9,348 nucleotides of DNA from Chitinophagaceae bacterium UBA4412 (GTDB lineage: Bacteria; Bacteroidota; Bacteroidia; Chitinophagales; Chitinophagaceae): the NCBI GenBank assembly GCA_002400445.1, contig DGQO01000232.1:601-9948 (forward strand), read 5' to 3'. The position numbers were made by a program, and so were the translations under genes. Shown here piece by piece: positions 1 through 5,763 of the stretch (the first letter of the stretch is position 1; each line of letters begins with the position of its first letter). Below the pieces are notes generated by a model. The model worked only from the letters and a program-made list of their open reading frames with translations, was not told the DNA's origin and made no database searches.

Positions 1-27
1 CTTTGCGGCAGCCCGAAATCAAGCACT

Positions 28-39
28 ACTTCTAGAAGT
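28..39. repeat. 12-bp perfect palindrome downstream of gpsA
   Basis: ACTTCTAGAAGT is a perfect 12-bp palindrome lying 12 bases beyond the gpsA stop codon. No T-run follows it on the minus strand, so it does not look like an intrinsic terminator. The rest of bases 1-51 shows no gene that I can recognise. The palindrome may be chance or a short protein-binding site. Confidence 0.3.
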
Positions 40-51
40 TACACAAGAAAT

Positions 52-1092
52 CTACTGTAATTCATCTTCTACCTGCTTAAATCCTTCTGTAGCATTCAGG
101 CCATTCCACAAAATTTCGTAAACAGTTTTTGCGATGGGCATGCATGCCTGAACAGTGTCGTTAATATGGTGCATACATTTACTGGCATAATATCCTTCTG
201 CCACCATGCTCATTTCCAGTTGTGCTGATCTTACCGAATATCCTTTGCCAATCATGTTCCCAAAAGTTCTGTTTCGGCTATGCAAAGAATAGCAGGTTAC
301 CAGTAAATCGCCCAGGTAAACGGAGGCGGCATAATTATCATGTCGCTTTTCTTTTGCCGATTTGTTGTTGTGTTCTATATAGCCTACTTCTGCATCTATT
401 ACTCCCGCTTTTCTTAAAAAGCCGGCCATCTCATCAGCGCTGTTGGCAATAAGTACGCTCAGAAAATTATCTCCATAATCCAGGCCATGGGCAATGCCTG
501 CACCTACGGCATAAATGTTCTTAAGCACGGCAGCATATTGTACGCCGTATATATCAGGATTGGTAATGCTGTTAATATAACCGGTTTTAAACTCAGCAGC
601 AATTTCGCCGGCCATTTTTTCATCTGTTCCACTAAAAGTGAGGTAAGATAATTTTTCCTGTGCTACTTCTTCAGCATGGCAGGGTCCCATTACGGCAAAA
701 TAATCCTCCAGGTTTACGTTGAACTCTTTTTTGAGATAATCATTGAGCAACATATTGTTCTCCGGCATGATTCCTTTAATGGCAGAGAGGATTTTTTTTC
801 CTGCAAATACATCACGGGGAAGCGCATCAAACACTTCGGTTGCATACGCAGATGGAATGGCGGCAAGAACTACCTCAGCATGTTGTATCACCTCCGTTGC
901 ATTTACGGTAAGGTTAAGCTGGCTCATATCAAAGCGGGCCGAGGGCAGGTAATGCGGGTTATGCGATCTTTTTTTAAACTGATCAATGGCTTCCTGCTGC
1001 CGGTTCCACCAATAAATATGGTGACCATTATCCGTTAAAATTTTTGCTAATGCAGTGCCCCAGCTTCCGCTGCCAAGTATTCCAAATTTCAT
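52..1092 (-). CDS. gpsA: NAD(P)-dependent glycerol-3-phosphate dehydrogenase
   Basis: This cytosolic enzyme reduces dihydroxyacetone phosphate to sn-glycerol-3-phosphate, the backbone for phospholipids. The 346-residue product has the N-terminal Rossmann motif GSGSWGT (residues 7-13), the conserved Lys106 in SAIKGI, the GPCHAEE segment (137-142) that corresponds to GPSFAxE in other phyla, the catalytic-domain lysine Lys191 in LKNIYAVGAG, and the substrate-binding SRNRTFG motif (Arg274, Asn275, Arg276). The length is slightly above the usual 330-340 because of a charged insertion of about 17 residues around 233-253, compared from memory with the E. coli enzyme. The start is the ATG directly before the Rossmann strand (KFGILG). 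It is the last visible gene of the acpP-fabF-rnc-gpsA run, 51 bases after rnc. The stop is TAG. The assignment is secure; the NADH or NADPH preference cannot be read from the sequence. Confidence 0.96.
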   Translation of the reverse strand: MKFGILGSGSWGTALAKILTDNGHHIYWWNRQQEAIDQFKKRSHNPHYLPSARFDMSQLNLTVNATEVIQHAEVVLAAIPSAYATEVFDALPRDVFAGKKILSAIKGIMPENNMLLNDYLKKEFNVNLEDYFAVMGPCHAEEVAQEKLSYLTFSGTDEKMAGEIAAEFKTGYINSITNPDIYGVQYAAVLKNIYAVGAGIAHGLDYGDNFLSVLIANSADEMAGFLRKAGVIDAEVGYIEHNNKSAKEKRHDNYAASVYLGDLLVTCYSLHSRNRTFGNMIGKGYSVRSAQLEMSMVAEGYYASKCMHHINDTVQACMPIAKTVYEILWNGLNATEGFKQVEDELQ

Positions 1093-1143
1093 TACCGGGT
1101 TTTAAGGGTTCATCAATTACCAGTATTGTTGTTTCACTTTGTG

Positions 1144-1854
1144 TTACAACCCAAGCTTTACCACGGCCAATTGAGCGGCTATCTGGCTGGCATCTTTTTT
1201 ATTATATCCTTTTGCCTGTGATACCAATTGACCATCTACTGTAGCGCCAATGGTAAAAAGTCTTCGGCCATTTTCCATCTTTTCATCCAGGGTTTCAAAT
1301 TCAAGTGCTTTCCCATTCTTATTAGCCCAGCCATACAACTTGTTCTTGATATTGATTTCAAGGCCTTCAAGATCGTCCATGAAAAGGTAAGGAAGAATAA
1401 TATACTTCTCCACCCATGTTTGTGTTTTTTTATAGCCCCTGTCTAAAAATACAGCACCAATGAGGGCTTCAAGGGTGTTGCCAAAGATTTGGGAAATTTT
1501 GAGGGCATTGTCAAACTTGTTGTAAAAAGTGATTTTTTTTAATCCCATCTTCAGTGCAATCTCATTCAGCTTCTGGCGGTTTACCATTTTGCTGCGCATT
1601 TCTGTAAGAAAGCCTTCGCCTTTGTAAGGATACCTTCTAAAAAGATAATGGGCAATGATGGAGCTGAGTACGGCATCACCTAAAAATTCAAGCCGCTCAT
1701 TATTTTCATCTGCACCTTCCCGGATAGACCGGTGGCTAAGGGCAGTTTTATATAAGCCCACATTGCCCGGTGTAAAACCGAGCACATTGTTAAGCTGCTT
1801 TTTAAATGCCTTTTTCTGCGGCTCCTTATCAAAAAATGATTTAAAGAATTCCAA
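1144..1854 (-). CDS. rnc: Ribonuclease III
   Basis: This is the double-strand-specific endoribonuclease that processes rRNA precursors and structured mRNAs. The 236-residue protein has an RNase III domain (about 15-155) with the signature NERLEFLGDAV at 52-62, giving the metal-site acidic residues Glu53, Glu56 and Asp60, and a second active-site segment NTLEALIGAVFLD (126-138) with Glu129. Position 126 is Asn where E. coli has Asp114. A double-stranded RNA-binding domain fills about 165-236 and ends in the typical KKDASQIAAQ helix (219-228). The start is a TTG codon at 1854-1852: reading upstream in frame, a stop occurs before any ATG or GTG, and the next internal ATG lies inside the catalytic domain (Met86). 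The gene sits 149 bases downstream of fabF, and this gap holds a long inverted repeat. The acpP-fabF-rnc order is common in many bacteria. Identity is very secure; the exact start is slightly less so. Confidence 0.95.
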   Translation of the reverse strand: MEFFKSFFDKEPQKKAFKKQLNNVLGFTPGNVGLYKTALSHRSIREGADENNERLEFLGDAVLSSIIAHYLFRRYPYKGEGFLTEMRSKMVNRQKLNEIALKMGLKKITFYNKFDNALKISQIFGNTLEALIGAVFLDRGYKKTQTWVEKYIILPYLFMDDLEGLEINIKNKLYGWANKNGKALEFETLDEKMENGRRLFTIGATVDGQLVSQAKGYNKKDASQIAAQLAVVKLGL

Positions 1855-1928
1855 AACGGGTGAATGATTTAGCCGAAATTAAAATAATTGGCCCATATGC
1901 TATTCAATCAATTTATTACACTGCAGAA

Positions 1929-1967
1929 ATGCTGTACATTTTCTTTAAAAGAAAATGAATAAAGCAT
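1929..1967 (-). promoter_or_regulatory. Long hairpin in the fabF-rnc intercistronic region
   Basis: Bases 1937-1946 (CATTTTCTTT) and 1948-1957 (AAAGAAAATG) form a perfect 10-bp inverted repeat around a single base. They are flanked by a further complementary pair, ATGCT (1929-1933) and AGCAT (1963-1967), separated from the core by a 3x5 internal loop. In the minus-strand transcript this folds into an AU-rich stem about 82 bases upstream of the rnc TTG start. No T-run follows, so it is not an ordinary terminator. It could be an mRNA processing or stability element or a DNA-binding palindrome. The remainder of the 149-base gap shows no TAnnTTTG promoter match and no gene. Confidence 0.5.
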
Positions 1968-2003
1968 GATGGGTAAAAGTAAATTACCGGGAAGTATATA
2001 TTA

Positions 2004-3257
2004 TCAGGGCTGATACTTTTTGATGATTACGGAGGCATTGTGGCCGCCAAAACCAAAAGTATTACTCAATGCAGCATTCACTTTTTTGTGCTGCGCCTTA
2101 TTAAAAGTAAAGTTGAGTTTAGGATCAAGTTCCGGATCGTCCGTAAAATGATTAATGGTAGGAGGTATTACATCTTTAGTAACTGCCAGGATGCAAGCAA
2201 GCGCTTCAAGTGCTCCGGCTGCGCCGAGGCAATGGCCGGTCATACTTTTTGTAGAACTGATATTGAGATCATATGCATGCGAGCCAAATACACTTAGAAT
2301 GGCTTTGGTTTCCGCAATATCTCCCAGCGGTGTAGATGTACCGTGTACATTAATATAGTCGATATCTTCTGGCTTCATGTGGGCATCAGCCAAGGCAACC
2401 GTCATTACGTTTTTAGCACCAAGTCCATCAGGATGCGGTGCTGTAATATGGTGTGCATCCGCACTGGCACCGCCACCTGCTATTTCACAATAGATTTTTG
2501 CACCACGGGCGAGCGCATGTTCAAGGCTTTCTAAAACCAGTACACCGGCTCCTTCTCCCATTACAAAACCATCCCGATCTTTATCAAAAGGACGGCTGGC
2601 GGTAGCAGGATCGTCGTTTCTTTCGCTCAGGGCCTTCATAGCATTAAAGCCTCCCACACCTGCAGCGCTTATTACGGCCTCACTTCCACCGGTTATAATA
2701 ACATCGGCCTTATTAAGGCGTATATTATCAAAGGCATCAATGATGGCATTGGTACTGCTGGCGCAAGCGCTCACTACAGCGTAGTTAGGCCCACGAAAAC
2801 CATGACGCATCGATATTTGCCCTGCGGCAATATCAAGGATCATTTTGGGAATAAAGAATGGATTGAAACGGGGTGTACCATCTCCGGAAGCAAAATTGAT
2901 CACTTCTTCCTGGAAGGTAATGAGACCTCCAATGCCGCTGGCAAAGATTACGCCTACCCTATCCGGATTAGCATTTTCCGGTGTGAGCCCTGCATCTTTT
3001 ACGGCCTCATCGCTGGCGATAAGGGCAAACTGGCAGTAGCGATCCATTTTACGGGCTTCCTTCCTGTCCAGGTATTGCGTGGCGTCAAAGTTTTTAACTT
3101 CACAGGCAAATTGGGTTTTAAATTTAGATACGTCGAACTGCTGAATTTTTTCGCAACCACTCACTCCGTTCTCTAAAGCCTGCCAATATTCATCGACAGA
3201 TTTACCCAGAGGAGTAAGAGCGCCCAATCCAGTAACAACTACTCTTTTTAAAGCCAT
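2004..3257 (-). CDS. fabF: 3-oxoacyl-[acyl-carrier-protein] synthase II
   Basis: This condensing enzyme of type II fatty acid synthesis elongates acyl-ACP with malonyl-ACP, using the carrier protein encoded just upstream. The 417 residues match the usual length of about 413. The thiolase-fold catalytic set is complete: the nucleophile Cys165 in VVSACASS, His305 in NVHGTSTPLGD, Lys337 in SSTKSMTG and His342 in TGHCLGAAG. The C-terminal gating loop NTFGFGGHN (399-407) is also present. The N-terminus (RVVVTGLGALTPLG) is standard, and the ATG immediately before it is the start. The gene begins 36 bases after acpP, which supports co-transcription. The HxH-type active site and the GFGGHN loop indicate FabF/FabB rather than FabH; the adjacent acpP favours FabF. 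Confidence 0.97.
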   Translation of the reverse strand: MALKRVVVTGLGALTPLGKSVDEYWQALENGVSGCEKIQQFDVSKFKTQFACEVKNFDATQYLDRKEARKMDRYCQFALIASDEAVKDAGLTPENANPDRVGVIFASGIGGLITFQEEVINFASGDGTPRFNPFFIPKMILDIAAGQISMRHGFRGPNYAVVSACASSTNAIIDAFDNIRLNKADVIITGGSEAVISAAGVGGFNAMKALSERNDDPATASRPFDKDRDGFVMGEGAGVLVLESLEHALARGAKIYCEIAGGGASADAHHITAPHPDGLGAKNVMTVALADAHMKPEDIDYINVHGTSTPLGDIAETKAILSVFGSHAYDLNISSTKSMTGHCLGAAGALEALACILAVTKDVIPPTINHFTDDPELDPKLNFTFNKAQHKKVNAALSNTFGFGGHNASVIIKKYQP

Positions 3258-3293
3258 ACAATTTGCCTGTGATAATTAAATAGTTGATGAAAA

Positions 3294-3530
3294 TTACTTG
3301 GCGTTTTCTTCCAGGTAAGATACTGCCTGACCCACCGTAGTGATGGTTTCGGCTTGTTCATCAGGAATAGAAATATTAAATTCTTTTTCAAATTCCATAA
3401 TAAGTTCAACGGTGTCTAAGCTATCGGCACCTAAATCATTTGTAAATGAAGCCTCTGTGGTTACTTCTGCTTCATCAACTCCTAATTTGTCAACAATGAT
3501 CTTTTTAACTCTTGTTGCAACGTCTGACAT
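3294..3530 (-). CDS. acpP: Acyl carrier protein
   Basis: This is the small acidic carrier that holds growing acyl chains on a 4'-phosphopantetheine arm during fatty acid synthesis. The 78-residue product has the DSL motif in [13 protein letters not shown], with Ser37 as the phosphopantetheine attachment site, followed by the acidic helix II ([10 protein letters not shown]) that docks partner enzymes such as FabF. The frame is open up to 3560, but [10 protein letters not shown] matches the family N-terminus, and the predicted promoter element at 3558-3565 overlaps the upstream ATG, so the ATG at 3530 is chosen. No clear Shine-Dalgarno sequence precedes it, as is common in Bacteroidota. It is the first gene of the acpP-fabF-rnc-gpsA run and should be strongly expressed. 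Confidence 0.97.
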   Translation of the reverse strand: MSDVATRVKKIIVDKLGVDEAEVTTEASFTNDLGADSLDTVELIMEFEKEFNISIPDEQAETITTVGQAVSYLEENAK

Positions 3531-3557
3531 GGTAGTAAAATTTGGTTTATACAGGTG

Positions 3558-3588
3558 CAAAAATATACTTTTTGATCCAAATACAAAG
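3558..3588 (-). promoter_or_regulatory. Bacteroidota-type promoter of the acpP operon
   Basis: On the minus strand TATTTTTG (3565-3558) matches the Bacteroidota -7 consensus TAnnTTTG exactly, and CTTTG (3588-3584) supplies the -33 TTTG. The gap from the TTTG to the -7 element is 18 bases, within the 17-23 range described for this phylum. Transcription would begin near 3551, giving a leader of roughly 20 bases before acpP. The consensus is established knowledge; activity here is inferred. Confidence 0.7.
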
Positions 3589-3625
3589 AAATACTAAAGC
3601 CTGGCATTTTTTTCTGTTATACCCT

Positions 3626-3654
3626 TGAAAACAGTTTGATGAAGATGAAAACAG
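3626..3654. repeat. Tandem 9-bp direct repeat between acpP and the GNAT gene
   Basis: TGAAAACAG occurs at 3626-3634 and again at 3646-3654, exactly 20 bp apart, about two helical turns. Similarity continues weakly beyond each copy (TTTGAT and ATTTAT). A partly overlapping inverted repeat, TTGATGAA (3636-3643) with TTCATCAA (3671-3678), spans the second copy. The pair lies roughly 40-65 bp upstream of the proposed acpP -33 element, a position suited to an activator. It is a candidate operator only. Confidence 0.4.
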
Positions 3655-3743
3655 ATTTATATATGATCATTTCATCAAGTAGAATGTGCTCATAAAATCA
3701 TCCTGGTACCGGGCCTGCTCACAGAAAAAAATTACTATCTTGC

Positions 3744-3773
3744 TTGTGCAGCACAGAAAGCTGTATGCCTTTG
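3744..3773 (+). promoter_or_regulatory. Weak candidate promoter of the GNAT gene
   Basis: TTG (3744-3746) is followed after 19 bases by TGCCTTTG (3766-3773), which differs from the TAnnTTTG consensus at one position. Transcription would start only a few bases before the ATG at 3788. An alternative imperfect -7 element, TATCTTGC, lies at 3736-3743. Neither is strong. Confidence 0.3.
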
Positions 3774-3787
3774 CCAAAAAATGTATT

Positions 3788-4216
3788 ATGGGATTAAAAC
3801 AAATAGATCACGGAAGTAAGGACTATGAAAAAGTGATTCAGCTACGCCATAATATCATGCGTGCTCCTCTTGGTCTCGAATTCAGCTCAACAGAACTGGA
3901 GAATGAGAAAGACTACATTCATATCGGTTCTTTTGAAGATGATGAACTACTGGGCTGTTGTATGCTCGTTCCCATTAAGAACAAAGGGCTTCAACTCCGG
4001 CAAATGGCCGTTAAAAACAACCAGCAACTTAAAGGTGTTGGCGCATCTATTCTCACTTTTGCAGAGAACCTGGCCCGGGATAAAGGTTATAAAAAAATTA
4101 TGATGCACGCCCGGGATACGGCCGTTGGCTTCTATGAAAAATTTGGATACCAGGTAACGGGGGAACCTTTCCTGGAAATCAATTTGCCGCATCATATTAT
4201 GGAAAAGAACCTGTAG
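3788..4216 (+). CDS. GNAT-family N-acetyltransferase
   Basis: This is probably a cytosolic acetyl-CoA-dependent acetyltransferase of unknown substrate. The 142-residue product is one GNAT domain. Strand 4 with motif A, LRQMAVKNNQQLKGVGASIL (70-89), contains the acetyl-CoA pyrophosphate loop QLKGVGA (80-86). Motif B follows as HARDTAVGFYEKFGY (107-121), with Tyr116 in the region of the usual general acid. The end, EINLPHHIMEKNL, resembles the ElaA/YjcF type of small GNAT proteins, which often finish with a PHxxM segment. The frame is open from an ATG at 3686, but residues encoded before 3788 (MLIKSSWYRACSQKK) do not look like the family, so the ATG at 3788 is preferred. The gene stands alone on this strand between two minus-strand operons. 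Its stop codon is immediately followed by the stop codon of the convergent gene. Family certain, substrate unknown. Confidence 0.85.
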   Translation: MGLKQIDHGSKDYEKVIQLRHNIMRAPLGLEFSSTELENEKDYIHIGSFEDDELLGCCMLVPIKNKGLQLRQMAVKNNQQLKGVGASILTFAENLARDKGYKKIMMHARDTAVGFYEKFGYQVTGEPFLEINLPHHIMEKNL

Positions 4217-4693
4217 TTACTTTTTTATCCTGGCTGCTATGATCTTGCGGGCTTCATGCACACTATCTCCTTCAAATGCACTTTTAGGTATTAAGAAGAA
4301 TGATCTTGGGTTAAAATACAAGTGAAAAAATAAGGGTGTTTCTATCCAGGAACTAAAACTTTTCCATTCCCACTCCCGGCTGCCTCTTTCATTTTCTATC
4401 ATAAAATACTTATCGCCAAGCACTGCACGAAAACGATCCTTAAAAGACGGTGTCTTCTTATAAATGGCCAGTGGTAGCAAGTACCAGAAAAGAATCATGA
4501 GAATAAACCACAACATGGAGCTGATCAAAAAAGGAAAAGGTTTCACCAGTTTCATAGCAAACAGCACCGCCGATAAAATGGCAAAAACATTTACGATCAC
4601 CAGCAGAATTTTGATTTCTTTACGGTTAATAAAATGATAGCGCAGTGCCTGCACCGCTTTGCCTTTGTCGTAGGAAAAATAAGAAGATACCAT
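4217..4693 (-). CDS. YcxB-like two-pass membrane protein
   Basis: This 158-residue protein has unknown biochemical function. After a short polar N-terminus (SYFSYDKGKAVQALRYHF) it has two hydrophobic segments at about 28-49 and 54-78, then a C-terminal cytosolic domain with the pattern W-x-W-x-x-(I/F) (REWEWKSF, about 106-113), a stretch of aromatics (FFHLYF) and a hydrophobic strand ending in IPKSAF (135-140). That layout is typical of YcxB-like proteins. The frame is open from an ATG at 4714, but the second ATG at 4693 begins the family-like sequence and leaves a 36-base gap to the upstream gene. It is the third gene of the dtd/MazG-like operon. The stop TAA begins directly after the stop of the convergent GNAT gene, with no base between, so no terminator separates the two. 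Confidence 0.72.
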   Translation of the reverse strand: MVSSYFSYDKGKAVQALRYHFINRKEIKILLVIVNVFAILSAVLFAMKLVKPFPFLISSMLWFILMILFWYLLPLAIYKKTPSFKDRFRAVLGDKYFMIENERGSREWEWKSFSSWIETPLFFHLYFNPRSFFLIPKSAFEGDSVHEARKIIAARIKK

Positions 4694-4729
4694 GTGGCAA
4701 ATATAGCCCTTCACGTTAGCCAGAAAAAC

Positions 4730-5062
4730 TCATCTCAATTTTTCGTTTTGCTTATGGCGCTCTCCATCCCGTTTATTTTTCTTTTCAAAACTTTTTTGCA
4801 AAGCTTCTTCCAGGTTCACACCGGTTTGGTTTGCCAGGCATAATAGCACCCACATTACATCGGCCATTTCTTCTTTCAGCATTGCGGGGGCATCTTCAGG
4901 GCTTACTTTGTAACTCTGCTCTCCATAAATTCTTACCATATGCCTGCTCATCTCACCCAGCTCTTCCATAAGAATGCCCAGGTTAGTGAGCGGTGAAAAA
5001 TATTTTACACCCACCGTTTTTATCCATTGGTCTACATCCTGCTGTGCCTGTGATATGGTCAT
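4730..5062 (-). CDS. MazG-like nucleotide pyrophosphohydrolase
   Basis: This is probably a house-cleaning enzyme that hydrolyses (d)NTPs, perhaps non-canonical ones, to monophosphates and pyrophosphate. The 110-residue, all-alpha protein is a single MazG domain with the metal-binding pattern ExxE-27-ExxD: EELGE with Glu34 and Glu37, and EEMADV with Glu65 and Asp68. A basic segment KKNKRDG (94-100) follows, matching the phosphate-contacting end of the domain. It is about the size of single-domain YpjD-type proteins and much smaller than two-domain E. coli MazG. The ATG at 5062 fits the usual short N-terminal helix. It lies 27 bases after dtd and 36 bases before the YcxB-like gene, suggesting one operon. 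The C-terminal tail (ERHKQNEKLR) is charged and probably disordered. The exact substrate cannot be read from the sequence. Confidence 0.88.
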   Translation of the reverse strand: MTISQAQQDVDQWIKTVGVKYFSPLTNLGILMEELGEMSRHMVRIYGEQSYKVSPEDAPAMLKEEMADVMWVLLCLANQTGVNLEEALQKSFEKKNKRDGERHKQNEKLR

Positions 5063-5089
5063 GGTATTTTTTATTTTTATGTGCCGGTT

Positions 5090-5542
5090 TTATTCCTTCT
5101 GCTTGCTATCTATACAAATGGTGATGGGCCCGTCATTAAGCAATTCCACTTGCATATCTGCACCAAAAACTCCGGTATGAATAGCTTTGCCCAGCGCCTG
5201 CTCAAGCGATGCAATAAAATGCTGGTATAACGGAATGGCTACCTCGGGCTTACTTGCACGAAGATAGGATGGGCGATTCCCTTTTTTCGTGGCCGCATGC
5301 AGCGTAAACTGGCTGATGAGTAAAATATCCCCGCCCATAACTTTCACCGAAATATTAGGCACCTTTGCCGCATCGTCAAAGATGCGCAGGTTAACCGCTT
5401 TTGTACTCATCCATTGCACATCTTCACTGCTGTCTGCATCTTCAAAACCCGCAAAAATGAGCAGTCCGCCCTCAATACTTGCGTGGCAGACTCCATGGAT
5501 GTGCACCGCTGCACGCTTTACTCTCTGAATAACAACTCTCAT
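5090..5542 (-). CDS. dtd: D-aminoacyl-tRNA deacylase
   Basis: This proofreading enzyme hydrolyses D-aminoacyl-tRNA (and Gly-tRNA-Ala in the family) and so keeps D-amino acids out of protein. The 150-residue product, close to the 145 residues of E. coli DTD, begins MRVVIQRVKRAAV as expected. It has the active-site motif SQFTL at 77-81 with Thr80, the following TKKGNRPSY segment (85-93), and the cross-subunit Gly-cisPro motif in NDGPIT (Gly138, Pro139), which excludes L-amino acids. The frame is open from 5635, but the extra N-terminal residues are not family-like, so the ATG at 5542 is used. It is the first gene of the dtd, MazG-like, YcxB-like run and is divergent from nrdJ. A poor TAnnTTTG match (TTTATTTG, 5558-5551 on the minus strand) lies too close to the start to be convincing as its promoter. 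Confidence 0.96.
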   Translation of the reverse strand: MRVVIQRVKRAAVHIHGVCHASIEGGLLIFAGFEDADSSEDVQWMSTKAVNLRIFDDAAKVPNISVKVMGGDILLISQFTLHAATKKGNRPSYLRASKPEVAIPLYQHFIASLEQALGKAIHTGVFGADMQVELLNDGPITICIDSKQKE

Positions 5543-5620
5543 ATCTCTGGCAAATAAAGTTAATTTCTCTTTATAAAGGGTCAAAAACCCCGGTGAGTAA
5601 GGATTACAAGCTTTTAAAAA

Positions 5621-5633
5621 GACAATATTTGTC
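5621..5633. repeat. Inverted repeat GACAA-N3-TTGTC
   Basis: GACAATATTTGTC has perfect 5-bp arms around three bases. It lies 79 bp upstream of dtd and 238 bp upstream of nrdJ. It shares the ACA...TTGT ends of NrdR boxes but is shorter than the usual 16-bp site, and no properly spaced second copy is visible. It is a possible regulator site of low certainty. Confidence 0.3.
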
Positions 5634-5754
5634 AATTAGAGGGTCAGCCTCATTTACACCTAATTTAACTTGAAAAAAAAATTTTTTATTCGCCAATATG
5701 TCAATATCCCCGCAAATGCAACAGGGCTCTATGCTTAAAAATTGTCCCCCTTTT

Positions 5755-5763
5755 TTGTCCACA
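5755..5763 (+). promoter_or_regulatory. DnaA-box-like 9-mer upstream of nrdJ
   Basis: TTGTCCACA is one base from the classical DnaA box TTATCCACA. It lies 107 bases upstream of the nrdJ start and three bases ahead of the TTG proposed as the nrdJ -33 element. The first six bases recur at 5742 and 5814. DnaA boxes control ribonucleotide reductase genes in E. coli, so the position is suggestive, but a 9-mer can occur by chance. Confidence 0.35.

Noticed and set aside
28..39. Palindrome as the gpsA terminator
   Set aside because: No T-run follows on the minus strand, and the 12-bp palindrome leaves no loop; the real terminator probably lies outside the window.
3531..3560. Longer acpP starting at 3560
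   Set aside because: The extra N-terminal residues are not ACP-like, and the predicted -7 promoter element overlaps this ATG.
3686..3787. Longer GNAT protein starting at 3686
   Set aside because: The 34 extra residues are not part of the GNAT fold and contain the likely promoter region.
5543..5635. Longer dtd starting at 5635
   Set aside because: DTD proteins begin with M(R/I)xxIQRV; the extra 31 residues are unrelated to the family.
5673..5687. A9T6 tract as a terminator
   Set aside because: It has no GC stem, and no gene ends nearby on either strand; it is more likely curved or easily melted promoter DNA.
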